From contig CP087563.1 of the NCBI GenBank assembly GCA_020974905.1, positions 1,736,001 to 1,800,000 on the forward strand: a DNA stretch of 64,000 bases, given 5' to 3'. Every line of letters starts with the position of its first letter. The stretch's first letter is position 1. This DNA is from Planctomycetes bacterium syqfu. GTDB taxonomy: Bacteria > Planctomycetota > Phycisphaerae > Phycisphaerales > Phycisphaeraceae. Of this stretch, positions 16,814-24,982 are shown in pieces. The notes under the pieces were generated by a model, which saw nothing but the letters and a program-made list of their open reading frames with translations, was not told the origin of the DNA and made no database searches. Both the position numbers and the translations under genes were made by a program.

Positions 16814-17917
16814 TTAAGTCGTTTTGGATGTCAGTTGCGAGCTTGAAGTTTCGCCACACGACTTGCCCGCAACAAGCCGGAGTTTGAGCTCACAGTCAAG
16901 CAATGCTTCACCATTGAGTCTACGTAATAAGTTGTCCGTGTTATTAATTGCCAGGCGGACCGGGTCCATCTCAATACGCGTGAGTGGCACGGGTGAAAGA
17001 ATTTGCATACCACGGTTGGCATGTGTTAAAAGTCCTATTTTTTCAGGGTATTTCAAGTCATTGGCCAGTAAACCGAGGATCACGCCGGAAGTCAGGTTAT
17101 CGTCAAAAACAAACAAGGCATCGGGAACCGGGTTGCGTGATTTGGCCAATTGAGCAATGGCTTTCATACCCGACTGCGGCGCGTTGTTGGCGGGTCGAAT
17201 GTACTGGATATTGCCCACATCCTTGCCACGCGCTTTCATGTCGCCAACCATCGCTTCAACGCGTTTGGGAGTGCCTGCTTCAAATTTGGAGATCACCAAA
17301 CCGATGTTGCGATAGCCATGATCGATCAGATAATCAATGCCCATCTCGGTCATCACACTGTAATGGCTGGCAGAGACATCCTTTTGATTACGATCCGATG
17401 CATAAGCCCATGGAATCTTGCATTCCTTGTTAAGCCAGGGTCCAAGCTGTGATGACATGTTCACCACGAGAATGGCTTTGATGAATCCAGCCTGTACGTC
17501 ACGTTCAAGCTCGCGAATCATCAATCGTTCCAATGGCTGACACACCGGTGTGTAGACTTTGGCATTCCAGCCCTGTTGTGAAAGGTGATTGGAAATCTGC
17601 CAGGCAATCTGCGCGTAGGTCTTGACGTCTGGTTCAGAGATCAAGCTACGACCGCAGACGACCGCCATGGTGTTGGCATTGAGCGTTTCACTGACAAAGC
17701 TGCCGAGTTTGGGAACGCGTTTGATCAGGCCACGGTTACTCAATTCCTTGAGTGCATTCTGGGCGGTCTGATTGGCAACGTTAAACTCTTTGGCCAGGTC
17801 AAGCGTGTTGGGAATCGCATCTCCCGGCGCAAGCAGGCCACGCGCGATCTGGTCTTGAAAGTGTGCAGCAATCTGCTTGTAAATGGGTTCGGATCGTTTG
17901 ATTACTTCGAGTGTCAT
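16814..17917 (-). CDS. GntR/LacI hybrid transcriptional regulator
   Basis: A 367-residue regulator. The N-terminal ~75 residues are a GntR winged helix (PIYKQIAAHFQDQIARGLLAPG, then LAKEFNVANQTAQNALKELSNRGLI). The remainder is a LacI-like periplasmic-binding-protein domain (IDYLIDHGYRNIGLVIS, DALFVFDDNLTSGVI). This architecture matches AraR-type sugar regulators. It lies between a pseudopilin gene (51 bases upstream) and a secreted glycosidase (62 bases downstream), all on the minus strand. It probably responds to an oligosaccharide released by the hydrolase and controls this set. Confidence 0.88.
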   Translation of the reverse strand: MTLEVIKRSEPIYKQIAAHFQDQIARGLLAPGDAIPNTLDLAKEFNVANQTAQNALKELSNRGLIKRVPKLGSFVSETLNANTMAVVCGRSLISEPDVKTYAQIAWQISNHLSQQGWNAKVYTPVCQPLERLMIRELERDVQAGFIKAILVVNMSSQLGPWLNKECKIPWAYASDRNQKDVSASHYSVMTEMGIDYLIDHGYRNIGLVISKFEAGTPKRVEAMVGDMKARGKDVGNIQYIRPANNAPQSGMKAIAQLAKSRNPVPDALFVFDDNLTSGVILGLLANDLKYPEKIGLLTHANRGMQILSPVPLTRIEMDPVRLAINNTDNLLRRLNGEALLDCELKLRLVAGKSCGETSSSQLTSKTT

Positions 17918-17967
17918 ATCAGTACTTCAACAGGAAAAAATAATTTGTTCAACCTCATTTTGCCAAC

Positions 17968-18762
17968 TCAGGGGAACTGACTGACCTTGGGGGTATAGAA
18001 CATGGCTTGAGACGACACACCTGACTTGTTGCATTCTTCAGGTCGGAAGGTGCGAGCATGGCCGTCTCCGAAAAGCGCATTGACGGTGGACGTGCCGTTA
18101 CTGTCCAGGTGATTGACGCGGTCGTTCATGCTGTAGGCTGCATAGTTACTGCCAAACTCAATGGAGAAGTCGATGGCAATCATGCTGCGATCGATGTAAC
18201 GATCACTGGCATAGAAGGCGGGCAACCATTTGTAACCATTCTCGTTTGTGTCCCACAGGCCCGAACGAAACACCGCGTAATGTGCTGCCCAGATGTAGGA
18301 CAAGCCACGGTTGGCAAACGTGCCGTTCTGTGACGGACATCGCCAGACAGTGGGTTGGGTGTAGGTTTCACCTGTGGGTAATGCCGGGATGAGCCCGAGG
18401 CGATTGAATGCGGCTTTGGCATTTTTCTGTGATTCATGTACCCAGGGACCGCGTTGGAATCGCATGCCGATGGGAACGCGTTGCTTGCCACCAAAAGCCG
18501 TGGACGTGGTGTAGGCTGCGGTGGACGTGCTGCCCTGCGGGAAGACTTCCTTGAAGTCGGCAGCATAGGCATGCGAGGCGATCCCGATCGCCTTGAGATT
18601 GTTCATGCAGACGATACGTCGGCCGGACTCCCGGGCTTTGCCCAACGCCGGGAGCAGAATGGCGATAAGCAAGGCGATGATGCTGATGACCACCAGCAGT
18701 TCAATCAACGTAAACCCAGCATAGTGCCTGCCTTGAACCTCAACCAATCGTTTTTCTCTCAT
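17968..18762 (-). CDS. Pseudopilin-like protein (prepilin signal, DUF1559-like)
   Basis: A 264-residue protein with a basic leader, then [30 protein letters not shown], the prepilin peptidase motif plus N-terminal helix. The body holds [19 protein letters not shown] after the helix, a pattern shared with the other pseudopilins here. The C-terminus has [14 protein letters not shown], the DGH element of the H-X9-DG family. It is first in a minus-strand set with a GntR/LacI regulator and a secreted glycosidase. A promoter candidate lies at 18833-18860. The function is unknown; surface or periplasmic filament roles are possible. Confidence 0.85.
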   Translation of the reverse strand: MREKRLVEVQGRHYAGFTLIELLVVISIIALLIAILLPALGKARESGRRIVCMNNLKAIGIASHAYAADFKEVFPQGSTSTAAYTTSTAFGGKQRVPIGMRFQRGPWVHESQKNAKAAFNRLGLIPALPTGETYTQPTVWRCPSQNGTFANRGLSYIWAAHYAVFRSGLWDTNENGYKWLPAFYASDRYIDRSMIAIDFSIEFGSNYAAYSMNDRVNHLDSNGTSTVNALFGDGHARTFRPEECNKSGVSSQAMFYTPKVSQFP

Positions 18763-18832
18763 CTTTTACCTGCTCTCATGGATAAAAGCGGTCACGGGGA
18801 TACGATTAATACTACATCATTCCATATGCAGA

Positions 18833-18860
18833 ATAATATGGCACATATCCGCCAAATCAA
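18833..18860 (-). promoter_or_regulatory. Candidate sigma-70 promoter for the pseudopilin-regulator-glycosidase set
   Basis: On the minus strand TTGATT (18855-18860) and TATTAT (18833-18838) are 16 bases apart. They lie about 70 bases upstream of the pseudopilin ATG. The spacing is acceptable and both boxes match four to five of six consensus bases. Confidence 0.45.
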
Positions 18861-18939
18861 GCCTCACGCCCAACTTTTTTCTGATTATGTGTGATTACGC
18901 CACGATGACATCCTGTCAAAAATAACGGTGAGGAGTGCC

Positions 18940-18967
18940 TTGACTTGATTTATTTTGTATCTAATAT
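18940..18967 (+). promoter_or_regulatory. Promoter of the iclR-type gene, giving a leaderless mRNA
   Basis: TTGACT (18940-18945) and TAATAT (18962-18967) are separated by 16 bases. The usual initiation distance from the -10 box places +1 at or next to the ATG at 18974. No Shine-Dalgarno sequence lies before that ATG. Confidence 0.55.
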
Positions 18968-18973
18968 AGTTAC

Positions 18974-19696
18974 ATGTCTTCACAGCCCAACAAGTCGCTC
19001 ATTGATGGTCTGGCATGCCTGCAGGCGCTGGCGATGCATGCTGAGCCCGTGGCTTGCCGGGCGTTGGCGCGTGAGTTGGATCTGAATGTCATGCGTGCCA
19101 ACCGGCTGCTTCGGACGCTGGCGGATGTCGGGTTGGCGCATCAGGACGCCAAACGCCGATACACCATCGGCCCGGGGATTCACACGCTCGCTGCTCAATC
19201 CATGTTTGCTTCAGGACTGCTCAAGCGTGCGCTCAAGCCGCTACGCAAACTCGGCAAGGCTGGTCAACTCGTCGCGTTGGGTGTGCTTTGGCAAAACCAG
19301 GTGACGTACCTGTATCACGGTCTGCATGGCTGTGATGTCGAAGATGCGCTGGGCAAAGTCACGCTCTTCCCCGCAACACGATCCAGTGTCGGCATGGCGC
19401 TGCTGGCAACCTACACCGACAAAGACATCCGCGCGATGTACCGCGATGAGCCGATCCCCGGTTACAAAAACATCACCGCATTGCTTGCTGACATCCGTCA
19501 GACACGTAAGCAGGGATATGCCTGCATCGAACATCACAACGAAAATAAACCATCCCACCTGACAGTCGCGGTCACCGTCGGCCAACCGGTCACCGCAGCG
19601 ATCGCGCTTTCGGGAATGCCAACCGATCAACCCATTGACGATGTGATCACCCAACTCCAAAAGGCAGCGGACATCATTGCTTTACCCCCGGAATAA
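18974..19696 (+). CDS. IclR family transcriptional regulator
   Basis: A 240-residue protein with the IclR layout. An N-terminal winged helix (SLIDGLACLQALAMH, then CRALARELDLNVMRANRLLRTLADVGL) is followed by RRYTIGPGIHTLA. The effector domain contains LFPATRSSVGMALLA and KQGYACIEHHNENKPSHLTVAV. The start cannot move downstream without losing the helix-turn-helix. The promoter at 18940-18967 implies a leaderless transcript. It lies 78 bases upstream of an FAD-dependent oxidoreductase on the same strand and probably regulates it and the pseudopilins beyond. The ligand is unknown. Confidence 0.88.
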   Translation: MSSQPNKSLIDGLACLQALAMHAEPVACRALARELDLNVMRANRLLRTLADVGLAHQDAKRRYTIGPGIHTLAAQSMFASGLLKRALKPLRKLGKAGQLVALGVLWQNQVTYLYHGLHGCDVEDALGKVTLFPATRSSVGMALLATYTDKDIRAMYRDEPIPGYKNITALLADIRQTRKQGYACIEHHNENKPSHLTVAVTVGQPVTAAIALSGMPTDQPIDDVITQLQKAADIIALPPE

Positions 19697-19774
19697 ACCG
19701 TGAATCGCGCAAGCCGTCAGCTTGCGGCTATTGAAAGAACTCGTTGAGTAAACCTTGCACCGACGTTAAGTGCA

Positions 19775-21583
19775 ATGACAAACATTAAACAACCCTCATC
19801 CCAAATCCCTCATCACCAATCCCTGAACAAAAAAATGAAACACGATCCCACATTATCGTTTGAAACCAAGACCCACGAAGCGGACCTTTGCGTGGTCGGT
19901 GGCGGACTCTCGGGCCTGTGTACTGCCATCGCAGCAGCACGCAACGGCACCAAGACCATCCTCGTGCAGGACCGCCCCGTACTCGGTGGCAATGCGTCAT
20001 CAGAAGTCCGCATGTGGATTTGCGGTGCCCACGGCCGTGACAATGTCGAAACCGGTTTGATCGAAGAAATCAAACTCGAAAACTGTCACCGTAACCCGCA
20101 ACTCAAGTACACCATCTGGGACACCGTCCTGTATGAAAAAGCTCACTTCCAACCCAATCTCAAGCTGATGCTCAACTGCTCGATCAACGAAGTCAAAACC
20201 TCCGGCAACAAGATCACCGAAGTTGCAGGTTGGCAGTTGACCACACAAACACGCCATGAAATCAAGGCTAAATTCTTTGCTGACTGCTCCGGTGACAGCG
20301 TCCTGCGTGTCAGTGGTGCCGAACTTCGTCGCGGTCGGGAAGCACGTGATGAGTTTGATGAAGCCCACGCACCGGAGACCCCGGATCGCAAGACGATGGG
20401 CAACACCCTGCTGCTTCAAGTCCGTGAGATTGATCCCGAGGACCACGTGCCGTTCGTCAAACCCAAGTGGGCCAACACCTATGAGGAAGAACAACTGCCT
20501 CACCGTGGCCTGACGCCCGGCAGCGGAAACTGGTGGTGGCTTGAAATCGGTGGTGAAGATGACACCATCGGTGATGGCGAAGAACTGCGCGATGAACTCT
20601 ACAAAATCGGCTTCGGCGTCTGGGACATGATCAAGAACCATCCTGACGGACGCGGCCACAAATGGGAACTCGAATGGATCGGCTCTCTGCCTGGTAAGCG
20701 CGAGAACTTCCGCTATGTCGGTGATCACATCATGACCCAGAACGATGTCGAAGCCGAAGGCAAGTTTGAAGACATGGTGGCTTACGGCGGCTGGTCCATG
20801 GACGATCATCATCCCGGTGGCATCACCTATCCGGGCAAGCCCACCATCTTCCATCCTGCCCCGTCGCCTTACGGCATCACCTACCGCAGCATGTACTCGG
20901 TGAACATCGACAACCTGTTCATGGCAGGTCGCAACATCTCGGTGACCCACATGGCATTGTCCAGTACGCGCGTCATGGCAACCTGTGCCATCATCGGTCA
21001 GGCTGTCGGCACGGCTGCGGCATTGGCGGTCAAGCACAACACCACCCCGCGCGGTGTCGGCCAAAACCATATCGCTGAACTCCAGCAGACCCTCATGGAT
21101 CAGGACTGTTACCTGCCCTGGCATCGCCGTGAAATTGCCCCCATCTCCAAGGCCGCCAAGCTCAGCGCATCCAATGACAGCAACGTCGAGGAACTGCGCA
21201 GTGGCATTGATCGCACAATCGGCAAAGATGACAACGCCTGGCTTGCCACCGTCGGAGACAGCGCGACCTACAGCTTTGACAGTGACACCCCGCTCACCGA
21301 AGCGCGCATCACCTTTGACAGTGACCTGTCGCGTCCCAAGAAAATGCCTGCCCGATATCCCAAGAAAGGCAACTGGGATCACGTCCCGAGCACCATGGTC
21401 AAGGACTTCACGATCCAAACGCAAGACGCAGCCGGAAACTGGCAGGATGCTGCCAAAGTTCAAGGCAACTATCAGCGACTCGTCCGCGTCCCCCTGGATG
21501 TCAAAGCTTCTGCTGTGCGTTTGGTGATTGATCAGACCTGGGGTGACGAACAGGTCAAGGTCTTTGGATTTGAAGTCCGTTAA
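19775..21583 (+). CDS. FAD-dependent oxidoreductase with C-terminal beta-sandwich
   Basis: A 602-residue protein. ADLCVVGGGLSGLCTAIAAA is the FAD-binding Rossmann motif (G-x-G-x-x-G) and PVLGGNASSEVRMWICGAHG follows, as in the FAD_oxidored family common in planctomycetes and Verrucomicrobia. NIDNLFMAGRNISVTHMALS and ATCAIIGQAVGTAAA close the FAD domain near residue 420. The last ~130 residues (ATYSFDSDTPLTEARITFDS to VKVFGFEVR) resemble a discoidin-like sandwich. No signal peptide is evident. The start could be ATG 19775 or ATG 19835; neither has a clear ribosome-binding site. The substrate is unknown; a sugar or polyol is plausible from the IclR and pseudopilin neighbours. Confidence 0.8.
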   Translation: MTNIKQPSSQIPHHQSLNKKMKHDPTLSFETKTHEADLCVVGGGLSGLCTAIAAARNGTKTILVQDRPVLGGNASSEVRMWICGAHGRDNVETGLIEEIKLENCHRNPQLKYTIWDTVLYEKAHFQPNLKLMLNCSINEVKTSGNKITEVAGWQLTTQTRHEIKAKFFADCSGDSVLRVSGAELRRGREARDEFDEAHAPETPDRKTMGNTLLLQVREIDPEDHVPFVKPKWANTYEEEQLPHRGLTPGSGNWWWLEIGGEDDTIGDGEELRDELYKIGFGVWDMIKNHPDGRGHKWELEWIGSLPGKRENFRYVGDHIMTQNDVEAEGKFEDMVAYGGWSMDDHHPGGITYPGKPTIFHPAPSPYGITYRSMYSVNIDNLFMAGRNISVTHMALSSTRVMATCAIIGQAVGTAAALAVKHNTTPRGVGQNHIAELQQTLMDQDCYLPWHRREIAPISKAAKLSASNDSNVEELRSGIDRTIGKDDNAWLATVGDSATYSFDSDTPLTEARITFDSDLSRPKKMPARYPKKGNWDHVPSTMVKDFTIQTQDAAGNWQDAAKVQGNYQRLVRVPLDVKASAVRLVIDQTWGDEQVKVFGFEVR

Positions 21584-21681
21584 TCACTTCTGAGCCACCC
21601 ATTCACCGCGTGGGAGACCGGCAGACCACGTTGCCTGTCTGAGCATCCCCCTGGTCAAAATACATCTGGCCACACACGATA

Positions 21682-21709
21682 CCGCACCTTCAGCAAGGTG
21701 CGGTTTTTT
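21682..21709 (+). terminator. Rho-independent terminator after the FAD oxidoreductase
   Basis: CCGCACCTT (21682-21690) pairs perfectly with AAGGTGCGG (21695-21703) across the loop CAGC, and six T residues follow. It lies about 100 bases past the oxidoreductase stop, so the pseudopilins downstream need their own promoters. Confidence 0.88.
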
Positions 21710-21780
21710 CTGCGCTGAGATCGCAAAACAAAATACTAACAGGACTTCATTTCTGTATAGGATCGAAAAATCAAAAACTT

Positions 21781-21808
21781 TTGACCCACTCCTTCAGTCA
21801 CATACACT
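21781..21808 (+). promoter_or_regulatory. Promoter of the first tandem pseudopilin gene
   Basis: TTGACC (21781-21786) and TACACT (21803-21808) are 16 bases apart. TATAGGA lies at 21756-21762, followed by an AAATC block. The same three elements precede the next pseudopilin gene at nearly the same spacing. Confidence 0.6.
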
Positions 21809-21877
21809 GAACATATCGAATTCAAAAATATCCCTTTTAAAATGCGATTTGTTACGTAACAGCAAAGAGAGGACCAT

Positions 21878-22618
21878 ATGATTTCAACACGGGAATTTGA
21901 GGGTATGCGTCAGCGCGTGATTGCCTTTACACTCATTGAACTGCTGGTCGTCATTTCCATCATCAGCTTGCTCATCGGCATCCTGTTACCGGCACTGCAA
22001 AAGGCGCGCATGGCAGGACGAGCTGTTCAATGTCTTTCCGCGCAAAGACAGATCGGTCTGACGATGAACGCTTATCTGACTGACAATCGCAACCAGTTTC
22101 CCATTGGGAACGCCGGTTCTGCGGACGCCGATGAGCGATGGCAAATGCAGCTTGCCAATCAGTACCGACTGGGCCGTGAGATTTTTTATTGTGCTGAAGA
22201 TGTCAAACGAAAAGTCACCGACTGGGACACCGACAATCGCTATATCAGCTATGGCTACAATGCCAAGGCCTTGGGTTTTTACGGCTCCCATCCCAATCCA
22301 TTTACCGGCGTAGCAACCGGGTTATTCAGTGCTAATCTCGAGCGGATTATCAAGCCCGGGAATACGCTGATGACCACCGACTCGTTTCGCCCTCAAACCA
22401 CAAGCACACCAGCTCAACGTGATCGCGGGTATTACGTGGTCGTCCCACAAGCCGATGTCTGGAGTGACTTTTTGCCACGCGATCGGCATGACGGTGTGAA
22501 TGTCAATTTCATTGATGGTCACGCTGCACGACATACTATCGAACAGGTCAGTCAGGCCGATTTGCCAACCGAATCATCCAAGATCAACAAGTACACGATG
22601 TGGAGTCCCATTCATTAA
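21878..22618 (+). CDS. Pseudopilin-like protein, tandem copy 1
   Basis: A 246-residue protein. [32 protein letters not shown] is the prepilin motif and helix; Ala replaces the usual Gly before Phe, which prepilin peptidases often tolerate. [10 protein letters not shown]-type and [27 protein letters not shown] segments are shared with the next gene. RHDGVNVNFIDGHAARH is the C-terminal DGH block. AGAGGA lies a few bases before ATG 21878. It has its own promoter and a terminator at 22646-22671. It is clearly a duplicate pair with 22858-23592. Confidence 0.85.
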   Translation: MISTREFEGMRQRVIAFTLIELLVVISIISLLIGILLPALQKARMAGRAVQCLSAQRQIGLTMNAYLTDNRNQFPIGNAGSADADERWQMQLANQYRLGREIFYCAEDVKRKVTDWDTDNRYISYGYNAKALGFYGSHPNPFTGVATGLFSANLERIIKPGNTLMTTDSFRPQTTSTPAQRDRGYYVVVPQADVWSDFLPRDRHDGVNVNFIDGHAARHTIEQVSQADLPTESSKINKYTMWSPIH

Positions 22619-22645
22619 TCACCATCCTCATTTTTCGCTCAACAT

Positions 22646-22671
22646 GCAGTCTGTAACAAGGCTGCTTTTTT
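22646..22671 (+). terminator. Rho-independent terminator between tandem pseudopilin genes
   Basis: GCAGTCT (22646-22652) pairs with AGGCTGC (22659-22665) through a GTAACA loop, with one G-T pair, followed by six T residues. Confidence 0.75.
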
Positions 22672-22758
22672 ATTGTCAGCTGATAACGCACAACGGACTT
22701 GCGGCAACCTGATCGGAATCGGATCTTTTCAATATAGGAACAAGAAATCGCTCCTCTA

Positions 22759-22786
22759 TTGACTGTGCAGGGTTTAAACCTACACT
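22759..22786 (+). promoter_or_regulatory. Promoter of the second tandem pseudopilin gene
   Basis: TTGACT (22759-22764) and TACACT (22781-22786) are 16 bases apart, and TATAGGA lies upstream at 22733-22739. The arrangement repeats that of the preceding pseudopilin gene. Confidence 0.6.
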
Positions 22787-22857
22787 TTCATATAGACATA
22801 CACCGTTGTAACTGCATCATTCATTTAAATCTTCCGGGTAGAGACAGGAGAAGATCA

Positions 22858-23592
22858 ATGAACGCACGCAAATCCGCCTGCAACGCTTCATGGCACACTG
22901 GTTTCACACTCATTGAGTTACTGGTTGTGATTTCGATCATCGCGCTGCTCATCGGCATCTTGTTACCAGCGCTGCAAAAGGCACGCATGGCCGGTCGGGC
23001 TGCCCAATGCCTCTCAGCCCAGCGACAGATTGCGGTCACGACCAATGCCTACCTGGGCGACTTCAAAAACCAGTTCATGGTCGCCAACCCATCCAATGCC
23101 GATCACCGTTGGGAAGCGTTGCTAGCTGACATGTATCGCATGGGTCGGGAAATTTTCTATTGTCCTGAAGACGTCAAACGCCGCATCACCGACTGGGACA
23201 CCGACAACCGGTACATCTCCATGGGCTACAACATCGAAGGCCTTGGGTTTAGTGGTGGGTCAAACAAGAATCCCTTCTCCGGTGCCAGTCAGGGAGAATT
23301 CAGCGCACGTTTGGATTTGATCAACAAACCGGGGAACACGCTGGTGACGCTTGATGCCTACAAACCCCAATCCACCGCCACCGCCAATCAGCGCGATCGC
23401 GGATACTACGTCGCAGTCCCCGAAAAATACATGTGGGCGGACTTCCAGCCGCGTGCGCGTCATGATGGTGTGAATGTGGTGTTCATCGACGGCCACGCCA
23501 AGCGCATGCTCCTTGAAGACACCATTCAAAGTGACCGCCCCACCGAAGCGGTGGACATCAACAAGTACTCAATCTGGAGTCCGGTTTACTGA
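22858..23592 (+). CDS. Pseudopilin-like protein, tandem copy 2
   Basis: A 244-residue protein starting at ATG 22858, six bases after AGGAGAAG-type sequence. Longer in-frame versions would begin before the promoter -10 box and are rejected. [34 protein letters not shown] is the prepilin signal. The body is strongly similar to copy 1 ([67 protein letters not shown]). The two copies differ mainly in a central loop. Both have separate promoters and terminators, so dosage could be set independently. Function unknown. Confidence 0.87.
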   Translation: MNARKSACNASWHTGFTLIELLVVISIIALLIGILLPALQKARMAGRAAQCLSAQRQIAVTTNAYLGDFKNQFMVANPSNADHRWEALLADMYRMGREIFYCPEDVKRRITDWDTDNRYISMGYNIEGLGFSGGSNKNPFSGASQGEFSARLDLINKPGNTLVTLDAYKPQSTATANQRDRGYYVAVPEKYMWADFQPRARHDGVNVVFIDGHAKRMLLEDTIQSDRPTEAVDINKYSIWSPVY

Positions 23593-23623
23593 TTAAATAT
23601 CAGTTCAAATTCAAATACACAAG

Positions 23624-23646
23624 CAGCCTGTCATGGGCTGTTTTTT
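23624..23646 (+). terminator. Rho-independent terminator after pseudopilin copy 2
   Basis: CAGCC (23624-23628) and GGCTG (23636-23640) form a short stem followed by six T residues. It separates this gene from the convergent HAD phosphatase gene. Confidence 0.7.
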
Positions 23647-23647
23647 C

Positions 23648-24508
23648 TTACCCCCACTGTCCAGCAAGCAACTGATCAATCGCGTAGGCCACGCCGTGTT
23701 CGTCGCAGCTTAGTGTGTGATGATTGGCTGCTGCTTTGACCGCATCAATCGCGTTGCCCATGGCAATGCCACAGCCGGCCTGGGTGATGGCTGCAACATC
23801 GTTGATCTCATCGCCGATCATCACGATTTGATCAGGCTCGATCTGCTCCTGTCGGGCAAGCCATTTGAGGCCACGCCATTTATCGACACTGGCGCCAAAG
23901 ACTTCCAGAATAAACACGCACTGGCTGGGATCCGGTTGATGGACCGCTTCAAAGCAGTGCATATTCACCTGTGAACCAAGGCGTTTTTCGATCTCCTTGC
24001 TCGCTGCCATCGCACGCGGGCCGTTGGCAACCATCCCCACACGCAGCGCATGATGCAGGTCATCAAGCGTGATATCCGTTTTGAAATGGGTGACGATTTG
24101 TGTCTGCCCGAACCACCATTGCGTGTTGTGCGTGAGTGTGCCGTTGCCGGTGACCAGGTAGTCATAGCCGGTGATGTGACGATCAGTGAGAATGAGCACC
24201 GCTTCAGGCAGATCGCGGAGTTTTTCGATGATCTGCATCGACACATGCGGCTCGATCATGGCAAGGTCGACCGACTGTCCGCTTTGGATATCCGCGATCA
24301 TCGCACCGGTGGTGAAGATGCCAAGTCCGGGATTGGGGTAATCGACCAACTGTCGCGTGGACTCTTTCCACGAACGCCCGGTGCAGGGCACGACCATCAC
24401 ACCTGCATCCTGCGCACGCCCGATGGCTGCAACATTCTCCGGGCTGATCTGCCCCTCGGTGTTCAGCAGTGTGCCATCCAGATCAAGACCAATCATGCGA
24501 TACTTCAT
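23648..24508 (-). CDS. HAD-superfamily hydrolase, Cof/YidA type
   Basis: A 286-residue phosphatase of the Cof (IIB cap) subfamily. IGLDLDGTLLNTEG holds the catalytic Asp9 and Asp11, VVPCTGRSW is motif II, DKWRGLKWLA carries the motif III Lys, and MIGDEINDVAAI is motif IV. The cap region lies in the middle (residues ~85-190). Family members dephosphorylate sugar phosphates and related small molecules in the cytoplasm; the specific substrate is not readable. It is monocistronic by appearance, convergent with the pseudopilin pair and separated from the oppD end by repeats. Confidence 0.88.
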   Translation of the reverse strand: MKYRMIGLDLDGTLLNTEGQISPENVAAIGRAQDAGVMVVPCTGRSWKESTRQLVDYPNPGLGIFTTGAMIADIQSGQSVDLAMIEPHVSMQIIEKLRDLPEAVLILTDRHITGYDYLVTGNGTLTHNTQWWFGQTQIVTHFKTDITLDDLHHALRVGMVANGPRAMAASKEIEKRLGSQVNMHCFEAVHQPDPSQCVFILEVFGASVDKWRGLKWLARQEQIEPDQIVMIGDEINDVAAITQAGCGIAMGNAIDAVKAAANHHTLSCDEHGVAYAIDQLLAGQWG

Positions 24509-24568
24509 AGCCCTTCATGATAACGAGCATGATTCAAACAGGACAGCCGGGAAATACCACACATATAG

Positions 24569-24587
24569 CCGAGTCATCTTGACTCGG
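24569..24587. repeat. Hairpin repeat CCGAGTCA-TCT-TGACTCGG with GTTGCCTT tail
   Basis: A perfect eight-base-pair stem with a three-base loop, followed by TTGCCTT. The hairpin at 2771-2792 has a related stem and the same tail, so these look like members of one dispersed family. Confidence 0.5.
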
Positions 24588-24776
24588 TTGCCTTGGATTA
24601 ATACCAATCTCAGCAAGAACGCGTGCGTTGCATCGGTTTGAGCAACGGGTGTGAATCCGGTACAGGTGCCTTGAGGAATGTTCAGACCAATACCGCTTTG
24701 ACATACAGTGCTAAATCATACACACGTTTTCCAGCGGGATTGGTTTAAGCAGTTCAAATCATTCATCTCCACCTTC

Positions 24777-24868
24777 CGTCACTCCCGCGCCCCCGGAAGG
24801 CGGGAGTCCAGTGAAATGTGCAAGCGTCAACGGCATGCCACTGGATTCCCGCCTGCGCGGGAATGACG
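24777..24868. repeat. REP/BIME-like palindromic element, copy A
   Basis: A 92-base element bounded by CGTCACTCCCGCGC on the left and GCGGGAATGACG on the right. Each end is itself a hairpin (GCGGGAGTCCAGTG and CACTGGATTCCCGC face each other around a 24-base core). A matching element in reverse orientation lies at 43057-43147 and a short deletion form at 45236-45263. The 474-base gap 24509-24982 holds this and the hairpin at 24569 but no gene. Confidence 0.75.
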
Positions 24869-24982
24869 AAAAACATGATGCTACGGAGATAAACTTTTTT
24901 GAACGGCTCTAATTGGCAAGATGTCGATTGGTTGGGAAATTGCCCCGGTCAAGATGACCGGGCTCTATGCGACGATCACATA

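Noticed and set aside
20000-21463. A long open frame antisense to the FAD oxidoreductase
   Set aside because: The plus-strand protein has clear motifs throughout; the antisense frame has no recognisable domain and arises from the codon bias of the real gene.
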